The notes beneath the pieces are model-generated. The model had not been told where the DNA came from, did no database searches, and was given only the letters and a program-made list of their open reading frames with translations. Shown here piece by piece: positions 44,227-53,312 of a DNA stretch of 64,000 nt (within the stretch, counting starts at the first letter, position 1; each line of letters begins with the position of its first letter). A program made the translations under genes and the position numbers. Source of the stretch: Vibrio hepatarius (lineage in GTDB: Bacteria; Pseudomonadota; Gammaproteobacteria; Enterobacterales; Vibrionaceae); contig NZ_JAHKPM010000065.1 of assembly GCF_018860525.1 (NCBI RefSeq), forward strand, positions 124,001 through 188,000. The letters are read 5' to 3'.

Positions 44227-44774
44227 CTTTCTGCTCCAATCAGTTTTAATGTGTCTATTTTGTTCAGCTGACTTGATTAATATAGCCGACTATTTCTAAT
44301 TAATTTGGGTTTAAGGATTCGAGTGATAGATCTGATTGCAGATGATGAATATTCATCTATTTATCAAAAAAAGATCACCAATAACGAGATATGCCTTTAA
44401 GTTCACATAAGCTGTTTAATATTGACTCCTATGACGAAGGTAGTCTAGATCATATTCAACTATGATTGCCTGCCAACCTACAGCTTTAGAACATTTTATA
44501 TTTTGTCATAACAACTCAGTAAGATTGAACACATAATCACTGTATAATGTTTGAGTACTAATTCAACTAAACGTTAATATAGACAACCCCCAAATCACCT
44601 AATTATTGGCCTATCGAATGGATGTGATAGAATTATCAAAAGTGATGGATTTATTAATAACGCTATTTCCGTTGCCATCTATGGCTTCAATTACAACTGA
44701 ATCACCACCATATTGACTACAGAAAATTGAAAAAGTAATGCACCCAGTTTGTAAATTTAAACGGAGAAATGCAG
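44227..44774. other. Intergenic region with a possible decayed coding remnant
   Basis: This stretch of about 550 bp separates two divergent genes. On the minus strand between about 44613 and 44720 a frame reads QYGGDSVVIEAIDGNGNSVI followed by NKSITFDNSITSIR and TAG (44611-44613). It is protein-like but lacks a start codon. It could be the 3' end of a lost gene. The rest shows only AT-rich sequence. Confidence 0.35.
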
Positions 44775-45500
44775 ATGAAAAAAACGTGTGTAATTACCGG
44801 AGGAAGCTCCGGAATTGGTCGAGCAATTACTGCTCTTTTTATAGACAATGGTTACAATGTCTATAACTTAGATATTAGCCAAAGCGACTTAGGCATCTAT
44901 CTCGAGTGTAACATTACCGATCATGAAAGTGTTCATCAACATATTGATAATATAGCGAAAAATGGACCTATAGATGTCTTAATAACAAGTGCAGGAATAC
45001 ATTTTTCTGCAAACATTGAAGACACTTCTGAGCAGGATCTACAACGAGTATTTGATATCAATGTAAAAGGCGCCTATTCTGCGGTACAAGCTGTTTTACC
45101 CAACATGAAAAAATACAACTCGGGCTCGATTATAATACTCGCCTCAGATCAAGCATTAGTCGCTAAGCCAAACTCTTTTGCTTATAATTTAAGTAAAAAT
45201 GCCCTTGCTTCACTAGCAAAAACTACCGCCATAGATTATGCAAAATATAATATTAGAGCGAATGCCTTATGCCCAGGAACCATTGAAACACCTCTATACC
45301 ATAAAGCTATTGAACACTATTGTGATGTTTCAGGTAGCGACATTAACGAAGTCCATAAAAGTGAAGCTCAAATGCAACCTTTAGCCCGCCTAGGGCAACC
45401 TCAAGAAGTTGCACATTATGCACTTTTTCTTGCAAGCGATAATGCGTCCTTTATCACGGGCAGTACACCAGTCATTGATGGTGGCTACACAACAGGTTAA
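44775..45500 (+). CDS. Short-chain dehydrogenase/reductase (SDR family)
   Basis: ATG at 44775 has GGAG 8 bp upstream; another in-frame ATG lies at 44769. The 241-aa product has the classical SDR motifs: TGGSSGIGRAI (NAD(P) site), TSAGIHFSANI, and the catalytic triad in IIILASDQALVAKPNSFAYN followed by LSKNAL (Ser, Tyr, Lys). The aspartate after the second strand (NLDIS) suggests NAD preference. With the next gene, a lactonase-like amidohydrolase, it probably oxidises a sugar to its lactone. Confidence 0.88.
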   Translation: MKKTCVITGGSSGIGRAITALFIDNGYNVYNLDISQSDLGIYLECNITDHESVHQHIDNIAKNGPIDVLITSAGIHFSANIEDTSEQDLQRVFDINVKGAYSAVQAVLPNMKKYNSGSIIILASDQALVAKPNSFAYNLSKNALASLAKTTAIDYAKYNIRANALCPGTIETPLYHKAIEHYCDVSGSDINEVHKSEAQMQPLARLGQPQEVAHYALFLASDNASFITGSTPVIDGGYTTG

Positions 45501-45508
45501 TAAAAACA

Positions 45509-46360
45509 ATGTTTAAATTAATAGACTCCCACCTACATTTTTTTGATTTTGAAAATGGCGATTATCACTGGCTCAAACCTGATAACCCTCCGTTCTGGGA
45601 GGACAAAAGCCGCATCGCTCGAAGCTTTGTACAAGGTGACTTACAACTTAGTCCACCATTGGAACTAAGTGGCTATGTACATATTGAAGCTGGATATGAT
45701 AATGATGACTTCTGGCGTGAAATCGAATGGCTAGAAAAGAACAATACCCTCCCCTTTAGAGCCGTCGCCTCTGCTGACCTTACCCGCTCACCAAATGAAT
45801 TTGCTAAAGATATCATCAAACTAAAGCAATATCATTCAGTAACTGGTATCAGGCATATTTTTGATGAACAAACGCTAAACTTGCTGAATAATTCTTATGT
45901 TTGTAAAAACCTTGAGCAACTAGCAAAAAATAACCTATCCTTCGATTTGCAGATGCCATTCAATGATTCAAAAGCCATTGACTGTCTTTTAACTCACATG
46001 GATTCGTTATCGCAGTTAAAAATCATCATTAACCATGCAGGGTTTCCTCCGCTAACTAATGACCCCACCTGGGAAACGTGGCTTTCTAGCATTAATTCTG
46101 TTGCAAAGTACCCTAATGTGGCCATTAAATGTTCAGGTTGGGAAATGAAATGCAGAGACTATAGTTTAAGTTGGGTCAATGAAATTATGACCGAATGCAT
46201 CAAAGCCTTCGGCAACGACCGAGTAATGCTAGCAAGCAACTTTCCTTTATGCCTTTTTTCAGAAAGCTATCAATCTTTTTGGGAGCAACTTTTGCCGATG
46301 TCAGCAGACAATATGCAGGCGCTTCTCTACAACAACGCCTGCAATTGGTATAAGTTTTAG
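45509..46360 (+). CDS. Amidohydrolase_2 family protein (sugar lactonase-like)
   Basis: This 283-aa TIM-barrel hydrolase opens with the metal-binding LIDSHLHFFDFENGDYHWL, followed by YVHIEAGYDN, IIINHAGFPPL and VMLASNFPLC. This set is typical of L-fuconolactonase and related COG3618 lactonases. Length matches the family. It lies 8 bp after the SDR gene, so a dehydrogenase-lactonase pair is likely. The sugar is not predicted. Confidence 0.83.
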   Translation: MFKLIDSHLHFFDFENGDYHWLKPDNPPFWEDKSRIARSFVQGDLQLSPPLELSGYVHIEAGYDNDDFWREIEWLEKNNTLPFRAVASADLTRSPNEFAKDIIKLKQYHSVTGIRHIFDEQTLNLLNNSYVCKNLEQLAKNNLSFDLQMPFNDSKAIDCLLTHMDSLSQLKIIINHAGFPPLTNDPTWETWLSSINSVAKYPNVAIKCSGWEMKCRDYSLSWVNEIMTECIKAFGNDRVMLASNFPLCLFSESYQSFWEQLLPMSADNMQALLYNNACNWYKF

Positions 46361-46364
46361 CCTA

Positions 46365-47540
46365 CTACTTTACACATACATGGGGTGATCTTTTGATTAC
46401 CTCATCATTAAGTTCAATGCCTATTCCTGGCGCATCAGAAACCTGAAAAAAGCCATCTTTAGGCTGTGGATCCTGAATACAAAGTTCTCGGTTCCACTCT
46501 TTAATCGCATAAGTGTGATGTTCATGAATTAGAAAGTTTGGAATTGCCGTTTCTAAATGTAATGAAGCCGCTGTAGCAACAGGTCCTCCACAAACATGGG
46601 CCTGTATTCTGATATCATAGACATCAGCATAGTCACAAACTTTTTTTGCCTCAGTAAAGCCGCCGCATAAACCGACATCAGGTTGTAACACATCAATACT
46701 TTGATCTTCAAAATAAGGCCTGACATCCCAACGATGGTATAGACGCTCTCCACCAGCTATTGGAACATTGACATTTTCCGCGACTTTTTTATGAATTGCA
46801 GAGTTCAAATAATTAACAGGCTCTTCATACATCATGCAATCTACTTCTTGAATGACCTCACCCATTTGGATTGCTGAAGCCGCTCCCATCAGTGAATGTG
46901 ACTCGAAAATGATATCAACATCTGGCCCCACGGCATCTCGTATTGCCCTTAATCGGTCGCCAAATAAACGCATTTGAGGTCGTGTGAAAAGTTTCGTTCT
47001 ATCGAAAGACGATTCACCATTTTGATCGTAGACTATAGGATCTACCTTAACTGCATCATATCCTTCTGCCACTGCTTTTAGAGCAGCTTCCGCATACTCT
47101 GTAGGGTGGATAAGTTTTTTACACTCCTTATCCCAATCAAATTGTAACTGGCTAGCATAAGTTCGTAGTTTGTCATTCGTCTTGCCACCTAAGAGCTGGT
47201 AAACAGGTAATCCTAATGCTTTACCTTTAATGTCCCATAAAGCAGTATCAATAGCACTCATCGCAGCATACAAAACTGGACCACCACCAAGACCCCAGAA
47301 ACTCTCCCTAAGCATTCTTGACCATAGTTTTTCAGTACTAAAGGGGTCAAAACCTATCAGAACAGCTTCAGCTATTTCCTTCACCATAGCCGCCGCTGCG
47401 CTATGCCCCCAGTCATAGGCTAAACCAGCCTCTCCTACTCCAGAAATACCTTCATCCGTGTGGATGCGAATAAATACAGGATTCCAAGGTGGCCTTTTAG
47501 GACAGTGGATATCAAAAATTTCTACTTTAGTGATTTTCAT
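46365..47540 (-). CDS. Mandelate racemase/muconate lactonizing enzyme (enolase superfamily) sugar-acid dehydratase
   Basis: ATG at 47540 (MKITKVEIFDI) is preferred over an upstream frame start at 47570. The 391-aa product has the enolase-superfamily capping domain and barrel. Visible residues are KVDP, the metal ligands in DIIFESHS and YEEPV, GGERLYHRWD, and the His of QAHVCGGPVATAASLH. These features resemble galactonate/rhamnonate-type dehydratases. Expected reaction: dehydration of an aldonate to a 2-keto-3-deoxy acid. Substrate unknown. It converges with the lactonase gene, 4 bp between stops. Confidence 0.85.
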   Translation of the reverse strand: MKITKVEIFDIHCPKRPPWNPVFIRIHTDEGISGVGEAGLAYDWGHSAAAAMVKEIAEAVLIGFDPFSTEKLWSRMLRESFWGLGGGPVLYAAMSAIDTALWDIKGKALGLPVYQLLGGKTNDKLRTYASQLQFDWDKECKKLIHPTEYAEAALKAVAEGYDAVKVDPIVYDQNGESSFDRTKLFTRPQMRLFGDRLRAIRDAVGPDVDIIFESHSLMGAASAIQMGEVIQEVDCMMYEEPVNYLNSAIHKKVAENVNVPIAGGERLYHRWDVRPYFEDQSIDVLQPDVGLCGGFTEAKKVCDYADVYDIRIQAHVCGGPVATAASLHLETAIPNFLIHEHHTYAIKEWNRELCIQDPQPKDGFFQVSDAPGIGIELNDEVIKRSPHVCVK

Positions 47541-47572
47541 CGTAATACACTCAATTATCAATAGCCACACAG

Positions 47573-48346
47573 CTATACATCAAAGTCAGGATAAAGCTGT
47601 TTTACACTTCTCATCATAGCTGGCCAAGCTTTTTGGCCGCCTGTTAAACCAGAATGAACCACATTCGCTTGAGCTTTAATACCATCAACAATCGACTGAT
47701 CGACAAGATGGTATTTTTGACCAGTCGATTGAACCTGTAATTGTATTTGGCACGCTCTTGTTAAATCATACATATGCATAAATGCATCACCGATCGTCTT
47801 ACCCATGGTTAAAGCACCATGATTTCGAAGCAACATAAAATTTGCTTGTCCAAGATCTTCTTGGAGTCGACTTTTTTCCTCATGATTAACCGCTAATCCT
47901 TCGTAATCATGATAACTCATCGACGCCAGCGCAAACATTGAATACTGACTTAATGGGAGCAACCCTTCCTTTAAGCTCGCAATCGCCACCGTTGCGTCTG
48001 TGTGTACATGAAGAGCACATTGATCTTCTGGTCTTGCTTCATGAACGGCACTATGAATGGTAAAACCCGCTGGATTAATATCAAATGGGGTATCTGAATC
48101 AACGATATTACCATCAATATCAATCTTAACTAAGTTAGATGCTGTGATTTCATCAAATGAAAGTCCAAATGCATTTATCAGCAGGAGCTCAGTCCCAGGG
48201 ATTCGTGCTGTAATATGAGTATGAATAAGATCGTCCCAACCATGCATCACAAAAAGTCGATAGGCTGCTGCTAGTTCAACTCTTGTCTGCCATTCAATTT
48301 CAGACACTTTACCCTTCTCATTCAAAACAGGTATATCATACATCAT
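47573..48346 (-). CDS. Class II aldolase/adducin family protein
   Basis: Two adjacent ATGs (48346, 48343) follow GGGGAG; 48346 is given (257 aa). The family motifs are visible: HTHITARIP and ALHVHTDATVAIAS (zinc His residues), MLLRNHGALTMG. Class II aldolases cleave phosphorylated or free keto-sugars; decarboxylase members also exist. It is 32 bp upstream of the dehydratase gene on the same strand, suggesting it acts in the same pathway, perhaps on the dehydratase product. Confidence 0.86.
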   Translation of the reverse strand: MMYDIPVLNEKGKVSEIEWQTRVELAAAYRLFVMHGWDDLIHTHITARIPGTELLLINAFGLSFDEITASNLVKIDIDGNIVDSDTPFDINPAGFTIHSAVHEARPEDQCALHVHTDATVAIASLKEGLLPLSQYSMFALASMSYHDYEGLAVNHEEKSRLQEDLGQANFMLLRNHGALTMGKTIGDAFMHMYDLTRACQIQLQVQSTGQKYHLVDQSIVDGIKAQANVVHSGLTGGQKAWPAMMRSVKQLYPDFDV

Positions 48347-49348
48347 CAACTCCCCAACCTAATTTTTATATTGTGTTCATTACCTCTAGCGAATATAACA
48401 ATAATACACATTAAGTTCACAGCTAAACTTACAATACTTAACCACTAATGTTGTATCACCCTTCAAAGATATATCACGCCTTCATCTATTAGCTAGTTTT
48501 GAATGCACCATTAACAAACCTAGGTTCAATGTACTTTGGGCACTAAAATGAAATCCGCGCTCCTTTAAACCAAATTCAAGTTCTTTATCTAGCTGTTTCA
48601 AGTACTGAATTCTACAGAAAGCAAACAGCTTGGTAGAGACTATAACAGGCACATTTTGCTAATTGTTACACTTTTTTCCTCAACCAAACTCATCGGTGTC
48701 CATTAAAGAGGCTTCAACGTATGTCCAACGTAATTGATTGAACAGAGCTAATTTAACCCGCGAAAAGCAATAAAATATTCATACCAGTAACTGACAATAA
48801 TAAGCACTTTAAAATGTTAAAAATCATTAAAATAAATATTCACAGATACATAGTAATTTGTTAACAAAAGAAATATTACTATAAATAAATCCATGTCATT
48901 ACTTGAACACAAATTGTATAAGGTGAGATTTTTACAGTCAAACCTTATACATAAGCAATGATTTAATAAATTAATTATATATCTTTAAAAACAATCACTT
49001 ACCTTACTCACATATCTATCAAAAGTGCGTATTTTTGTCAATCAATTCAACACCGGAAAATCGTATAGTATCTAATTAGCCATTTTATGTCGCATTTTTT
49101 AGACAAATTCTTAATTTCATAATATTTATATTTAATATTAATCAACACTTTGTCAAAGTATTGGTTACATTGATTGAGAGCAAATCCAATAATATTTATA
49201 AAAAAGTCAACAAATAGGTTTTATGGCTATTATTTTCTCTTTGGGCTGACATCTAGAGCAGAAACGCGCATTTATGCTAAATATGCCAAACATGAGTTAT
49301 CACTAAGTATATCAATAACCTATGACTTTCACCGTGAGGAAGTTTACT
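48347..49348. other. 1-kb AT-rich intergenic region containing a decayed gene
   Basis: Apart from the remnant annotated at 48482-48658, this interval shows no gene. The part 48780-49150 is very AT-rich. The last 100 bp presumably hold the promoter of the 54-aa gene. Confidence 0.5.
48482..48658 (-). pseudogene. C-terminal remnant of a decayed gene
   Basis: A 58-codon frame without start codon reads NVPVIVSTKLFAFCRIQYLK, later KELEFGLKERGFHFSAQSTL and LLMVHSKLANR to a TGA at 48482-48484. A second protein-like piece (FNQLRWTYVEASLMDTDEFG, about 48690-48770) lies upstream in another frame. The composition is clearly coding-like, so this is probably the wreck of a gene. Its family is not recognised; it might have been the regulator or another member of the adjacent catabolic genes. 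Confidence 0.5.
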
Positions 49349-49513
49349 ATGAATGACTTAAATGAGTTAAAGCGCTGGGTTGAAATTGTGCAAAGATCTG
49401 CAATCCCTTCTGATGGTGATCAACTCACAACAAATGAAAAAGAAGCGCTTGCACAATGCTGCCGGATTCTAGCTCAAACAGCTCAGCTGATTGCGGATAA
49501 AGTTGCTGCCTAG
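49349..49513 (+). CDS. Small protein of unknown function (54 aa)
   Basis: ATG at 49349 is preceded by GAGGAAG at proper spacing. The 54-aa helical, soluble product reads MNDLNELKRWVEIVQRSA and ends CRILAQTAQLIADKVAA. No domain is recognised. The good ribosome binding site and amphipathic helices make it a credible gene. It converges with the ABC-F gene, with a hairpin between them. Confidence 0.6.
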   Translation: MNDLNELKRWVEIVQRSAIPSDGDQLTTNEKEALAQCCRILAQTAQLIADKVAA

Positions 49514-49517
49514 TTGG

Positions 49518-49564
49518 TACTATGCCCCAAAGGTCGATATAAATATTCCAATGGGCGCATAGTA
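49518..49564. terminator. Inverted repeat between the 54-aa gene and the ABC-F gene
   Basis: TACTATGCCC (49518-49527) pairs with GGGCGCATAGTA (49553-49564) with one bulged base. No U-run follows on either strand, so it may slow or protect rather than terminate. It lies between converging stops. Confidence 0.4.
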
Positions 49565-49572
49565 AAATCATG

Positions 49573-51165
49573 TTATGCGTCTATACCGCGAGACTTAAGG
49601 AACTCAGCGTAGGTCCCTTTAAAATCAGTAACTTTATTATTTTTAATTTCTATGATTCGGGTTGCTAGTGAATCAACAAACACACGATCGTGAGAAACAA
49701 AAAATAAAGTTCCACTGTATTGTTCAAGAGCCGCATTGAGAGATTCAATAGACTCCATATCCATGTGGTTGGTAGGCTCATCCATGAGTAACATATTGGG
49801 CTTATGCATCATCAGCTTGCCGAGAAGCATACGACCCTTTTCTCCTCCGGATAGCACTTTTATTGATTTTTTTATGTCATCTTGGGAAAAGAGCATACGA
49901 CCTAAAAAGCTGCGAATTACTTGCTCATCATCGCCGGCTTGACGCCATTGCCCCATCCATTCCATCAAGTTAAGATCTTGTGCAAAATCAACAGCATGAT
50001 CTTGAGCATAGTAACCAATATTAGCATTTTCTGACCATTTGAACTGACCAGTCCGTGGAACAAGGGTTCCAGCTAGTGTATTGAGTAATGTTGTTTTGCC
50101 CACACCATTTTCACCGATGATAGCAACCCGCTCACCAACTTCGAAAATAGCATCAAATCCAGAAAATAAATCTCCATCAAATCCTTGGGATAAGTTTTCT
50201 ATAGTCAAAGCATTTCTGAACAGTTCTTTTGACTGCTCAAACCTAATGAATGGATTCTGTCGACTTGAAGCCTTAACTTCATCAAGCTGGATTTTATCAA
50301 TTTTCTTCGCTCGTGAAGTCGCTTGTTTGGCCTTAGATGCATTAGCAGAGAAGCGAGCAACGAAGGTTTGCAGTTCTGCTATTTGTGCTTTTTTCTTTGC
50401 ATTGTCAGACAATAAGCGCTCTCTAACCTGAGTGGCAGCTGTCATATATTCGTCATAGTTACCAGGGTAAACTCGTAACTCACCATAATCTAAATCTGCC
50501 ATATGAGTACATACTGAATTAAGAAAATGACGATCATGAGAAATAATAATCATGGTACAGTTTTTCTGATTAAGTGTGTCTTCTAACCAACGAATTGTAT
50601 CCATATCAAGGTTATTGGTTGGCTCATCAAGCAACATAATGTGTGGGTCAGCAAATAAAACCTGTGCCAACAAAACACGAAGTTTCCAACCAGGTGCAAT
50701 CTCACTCATCAATCCATAGTGCTGTTCTACAGGAATGCCCACAGCTAACAATAATTCGCCCGCTTTCGCATCCGCCATATAGCCATCCATTTCTGCAAAC
50801 TCAACTTCGAGTTCAGCAACTTTAATACCATCCTTTTCTGTCATTTCAGGTAGGGAATAGATACGATCACGTTCTTGCTTTATTTGCCATAACTCTTTAT
50901 AGCCCATGATAACAGTATCAATGACAGTAAATTCTTCATACGCAAACTGATCCTGATTCAGTTTTGCAACACGCTCATTAGGGTCGTAGCTCACGTTACC
51001 GCCCGTAGGCTCTAGTTCACCACTTAAGATTTTCATGAAGGTAGACTTACCGCACCCATTTGCACCTATCAAACCGTAACGGTTTCCATCTCCAAATTTG
51101 ACAGAAATATTTTCGAATAACGGCTTAGATCCAAATTGTTGCGTAATATTGTTGGTACTTATGAT
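49573..51165 (-). CDS. ybiT: ABC-F family ATPase, YbiT-like, with apparent non-AUG start
   Basis: The two ABC domains show Walker A (GANGCGKST, GENGVGKTT), Walker B (IMLLDEPTNNLD, MLLMDEPTNHMD) and the linker typical of ABC-F translation factors. The sequence follows E. coli YbiT closely. The reading frame aligned with the YbiT N-terminus (STNNITQQFGSKPLFENISV) continues upstream of the first internal ATG-type start to an ATC at 51165, 8 bp after GAGGGGG. An in-frame TGA lies further upstream and no ATG, GTG or TTG lies between. Starting at this ATC gives 530 aa, exactly the YbiT length. Confidence 0.85.
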   Translation of the reverse strand: MISTNNITQQFGSKPLFENISVKFGDGNRYGLIGANGCGKSTFMKILSGELEPTGGNVSYDPNERVAKLNQDQFAYEEFTVIDTVIMGYKELWQIKQERDRIYSLPEMTEKDGIKVAELEVEFAEMDGYMADAKAGELLLAVGIPVEQHYGLMSEIAPGWKLRVLLAQVLFADPHIMLLDEPTNNLDMDTIRWLEDTLNQKNCTMIIISHDRHFLNSVCTHMADLDYGELRVYPGNYDEYMTAATQVRERLLSDNAKKKAQIAELQTFVARFSANASKAKQATSRAKKIDKIQLDEVKASSRQNPFIRFEQSKELFRNALTIENLSQGFDGDLFSGFDAIFEVGERVAIIGENGVGKTTLLNTLAGTLVPRTGQFKWSENANIGYYAQDHAVDFAQDLNLMEWMGQWRQAGDDEQVIRSFLGRMLFSQDDIKKSIKVLSGGEKGRMLLGKLMMHKPNMLLMDEPTNHMDMESIESLNAALEQYSGTLFFVSHDRVFVDSLATRIIEIKNNKVTDFKGTYAEFLKSRGIDA

Positions 51166-51319
51166 AAGACTATCCCCCTCTCTAACTCATTTTGCTAGAG
51201 AAATTTTGTTTGAAAAAAATTAGCGAGGGATTGTATCAAATTAGAACTATGAACTACATCAATTGTTCAAGCCTATTCGTTATCTATGGATTCTGTATTC
51301 ATGCTGTATTGATTAGGGT

Positions 51320-52072
51320 TTAAATTGCTCTCCAATCACTCAGCTCAACACATCTACCACGATATAGAATTTCGCTTTCTGGATCTCTATTTACGGTTAC
51401 TAGTAGCTCTGAACTACTCTTCAACATGTTCCATTCTTTTGGAGACATATAACGAATATCATTAATATTTTTAAGACTATCAATGAGTTTTAACTCGCCT
51501 GTCACTTCATCACGCATCCACACCATAGCTTTGCTTTCAGCTATTTTGTCCATAGACAAGTTTCTTTGTATACGCAGACTAGACTGCCCAGGCTTATCTC
51601 CTTGATAAGCAACAAGTGCAAAATGATTTTTTTGTTCACCCGAAGACATCATTGCAAGATAGTTTGCCGGGCGTACTTCTACTATTTTTGCCTCTGTAGA
51701 ACCATACATAAACATTGACTGAAGCAATACACCAACAAACATTGAGAAAGCCATACCTGTAGGTAGCCACCACCAACGTACGCTTTTTTCTCGTTTTCTA
51801 AGTCCAAAAGTACTATTGGCAATTTTTTTCCAAACTCGTTGTGGAGGCTTTTTTAGCCTTGTAGAAGAAACGTTGAGATCAGAGCTTGGGTTTATTCCTG
51901 ATAAATGTTGCTGCCATTGCTCAATATGTACCCACCAACTTGGATCCGCTTTGATTAAAGCTTCCATTCTACGACGTACGCTGGGTGTTTGTGTGCCAAG
52001 TACATATTCACCAGCGAGTCTGTCTCTCAACTCGGAGTTTTGATAACGCTGGCTTTTTATTGTGTTAAGCAT
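51320..52072 (-). CDS. Anti-sigma factor (RskA/anti-sigma-K type)
   Basis: ATG at 52072 has AGGA 8 bp upstream and overlaps the sigma gene by 16 bp. The 250-aa product has an N-terminal anti-sigma domain (RDRLAGEYVLGTQTPSVRRR), one membrane helix (WLPTGMAFSMFVGVLLQSMF, about residues 100-120) and a periplasmic domain with VWMRDEVTGELKLIDSL. These features fit RskA-type anti-sigma factors, which hold their ECF sigma at the membrane. It lacks a zinc-finger HxxxCxxC motif. Confidence 0.85.
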   Translation of the reverse strand: MLNTIKSQRYQNSELRDRLAGEYVLGTQTPSVRRRMEALIKADPSWWVHIEQWQQHLSGINPSSDLNVSSTRLKKPPQRVWKKIANSTFGLRKREKSVRWWWLPTGMAFSMFVGVLLQSMFMYGSTEAKIVEVRPANYLAMMSSGEQKNHFALVAYQGDKPGQSSLRIQRNLSMDKIAESKAMVWMRDEVTGELKLIDSLKNINDIRYMSPKEWNMLKSSSELLVTVNRDPESEILYRGRCVELSDWRAI

Positions 52073-52578
52073 CGTTTCAATTCCTGTAACCCGCGACGAA
52101 TCCATGATTTAACGGTGCCGAGCGGTGTTTTTACATGATGCACTATCTCTTGATGGCTCATTCCGTGCTGATACGCCAATACGATTGCATTTCGTTTCTC
52201 TTCCCCTAAAGATTCAAGGCAATACGTTAACCCAGAGTCAGGGGTATATTCAGACATTTCGTTTGCTTCTTCAAATAAATTGTCTGTTTGTTCTTCTCTC
52301 AGCCGATTTCGCTTTCTGACTTCATCAATAGCCATATTTCTCATAGTTTGGCAGAGCCAGGCCCATGGGTAATCTAAAACACACTCTTGGGGGCTATACC
52401 AAAGTTTTACATAGCCCTCTTGCAAAATGTCAGCCGCAATCTGCTCATCTTTGACCACATTATATATAAGACTAAATAACCTTGAACTGGTTAACTGATA
52501 AAGCGCTTCGAAAGCCTCTCGGTCTCGAAGCGCAATTTTGGAGAGCAGTAAACCTATCTGATGTTTATCGTTGCTCAC
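52057..52578 (-). CDS. ECF-family RNA polymerase sigma factor
   Basis: This 173-aa protein has region 2 (DREAFEALYQLTSSRLFSLI; AADILQEGYVKLWY) and region 4 (AIVLAYQHGMSHQEIVHHVK; LGTVKSWIRRGLQELKR), the ECF layout. It lies 7 bp after the YxFxxD-protein gene and overlaps the anti-sigma gene. It probably transcribes its own operon from a candidate promoter upstream of the AcfC gene. Confidence 0.92.
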   Translation of the reverse strand: MSNDKHQIGLLLSKIALRDREAFEALYQLTSSRLFSLIYNVVKDEQIAADILQEGYVKLWYSPQECVLDYPWAWLCQTMRNMAIDEVRKRNRLREEQTDNLFEEANEMSEYTPDSGLTYCLESLGEEKRNAIVLAYQHGMSHQEIVHHVKTPLGTVKSWIRRGLQELKRCLTQ

Positions 52579-52585
52579 TTTTTCC

Positions 52586-53296
52586 TCATTGAGTGATTAG
52601 GTGCCAAACGTTTTTGACACCATCGCCCGTGGTTTCACCAGCTTGGGTGTCTTTAAACCAACGATATAGCGGTTTACCCTCAAAAGTCCACTGATATGTG
52701 TCATCCTTGCGTTGTATCACACCAAATCCACCAGTAACCTTGATATTTTCAATACCCTTTTGCGTTAAGTCCGAATTTACATACGCTGGCGGCCATTTAA
52801 CCTCACAGTCGCCGTAGCAAATAGATTGATCTTCTTTATCTTTGTCAAAGGTATACAGGCTTAAGTTATTGTCATCAACCAAGTATCGGCGAGTGCCATC
52901 ATTATAAAGCTTTACAGCAACATCATCAGTACGTGCAAGTGGCCATACTCCCTTAACACCAGCGCCCGCAATATCTCCCTCTTTTTTATCTTTGAACCAT
53001 CGATAAAGCGGCTTACCGTTCAATGCCCATTGTTTACTTCCATCATTTCGAGTAACTTGACTAAACTTTGAATTACTCGATAGCTGTCGGCTTACTTTAT
53101 CACTGCTCAATAAAGGAGGCCAAAGGGTTTCACAATCATCAGTACATACTGATTTTCCAGCCGGGTCTTTGGTAAAGGTATAAAGCGTTTTCCCAGCTCC
53201 ATCTACGTAAACTTCACCGACTGAAGTATCCGTTGTATTTGTAGATGCATAAGCCATAGGTGCAATAATAAGTGTCGATAGAATTAATTTTTTCAT
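52586..53296 (-). CDS. Secreted YxFxxD-repeat protein (COG4315-type)
   Basis: This 236-aa exported protein (LILSTLIIAPMAYA signal) contains two repeats, each with a TLYTFTKDPAGKSVC or LYTFDKDKEDQSIC motif, a CxxxC-type pair (CTDDCETLWPP, CYGDCEVKWPP) and a GKPLYRWFKD ending. This is the family of secreted proteins with Yx(F/W/Y)xxD motifs. The function is unknown; redox sensing or metal binding through the cysteines is possible. It is the second gene of the AcfC-sigma operon. Confidence 0.88.
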   Translation of the reverse strand: MKKLILSTLIIAPMAYASTNTTDTSVGEVYVDGAGKTLYTFTKDPAGKSVCTDDCETLWPPLLSSDKVSRQLSSNSKFSQVTRNDGSKQWALNGKPLYRWFKDKKEGDIAGAGVKGVWPLARTDDVAVKLYNDGTRRYLVDDNNLSLYTFDKDKEDQSICYGDCEVKWPPAYVNSDLTQKGIENIKVTGGFGVIQRKDDTYQWTFEGKPLYRWFKDTQAGETTGDGVKNVWHLITQ

Positions 53297-53312
53297 TATT
53301 TAGTTTCCTTAA

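Noticed and set aside
51072..51072. Internal start at 51072 for the ABC-F gene
   Set aside because: It would delete the conserved first strand preceding the Walker A motif; the upstream frame continues to match YbiT.
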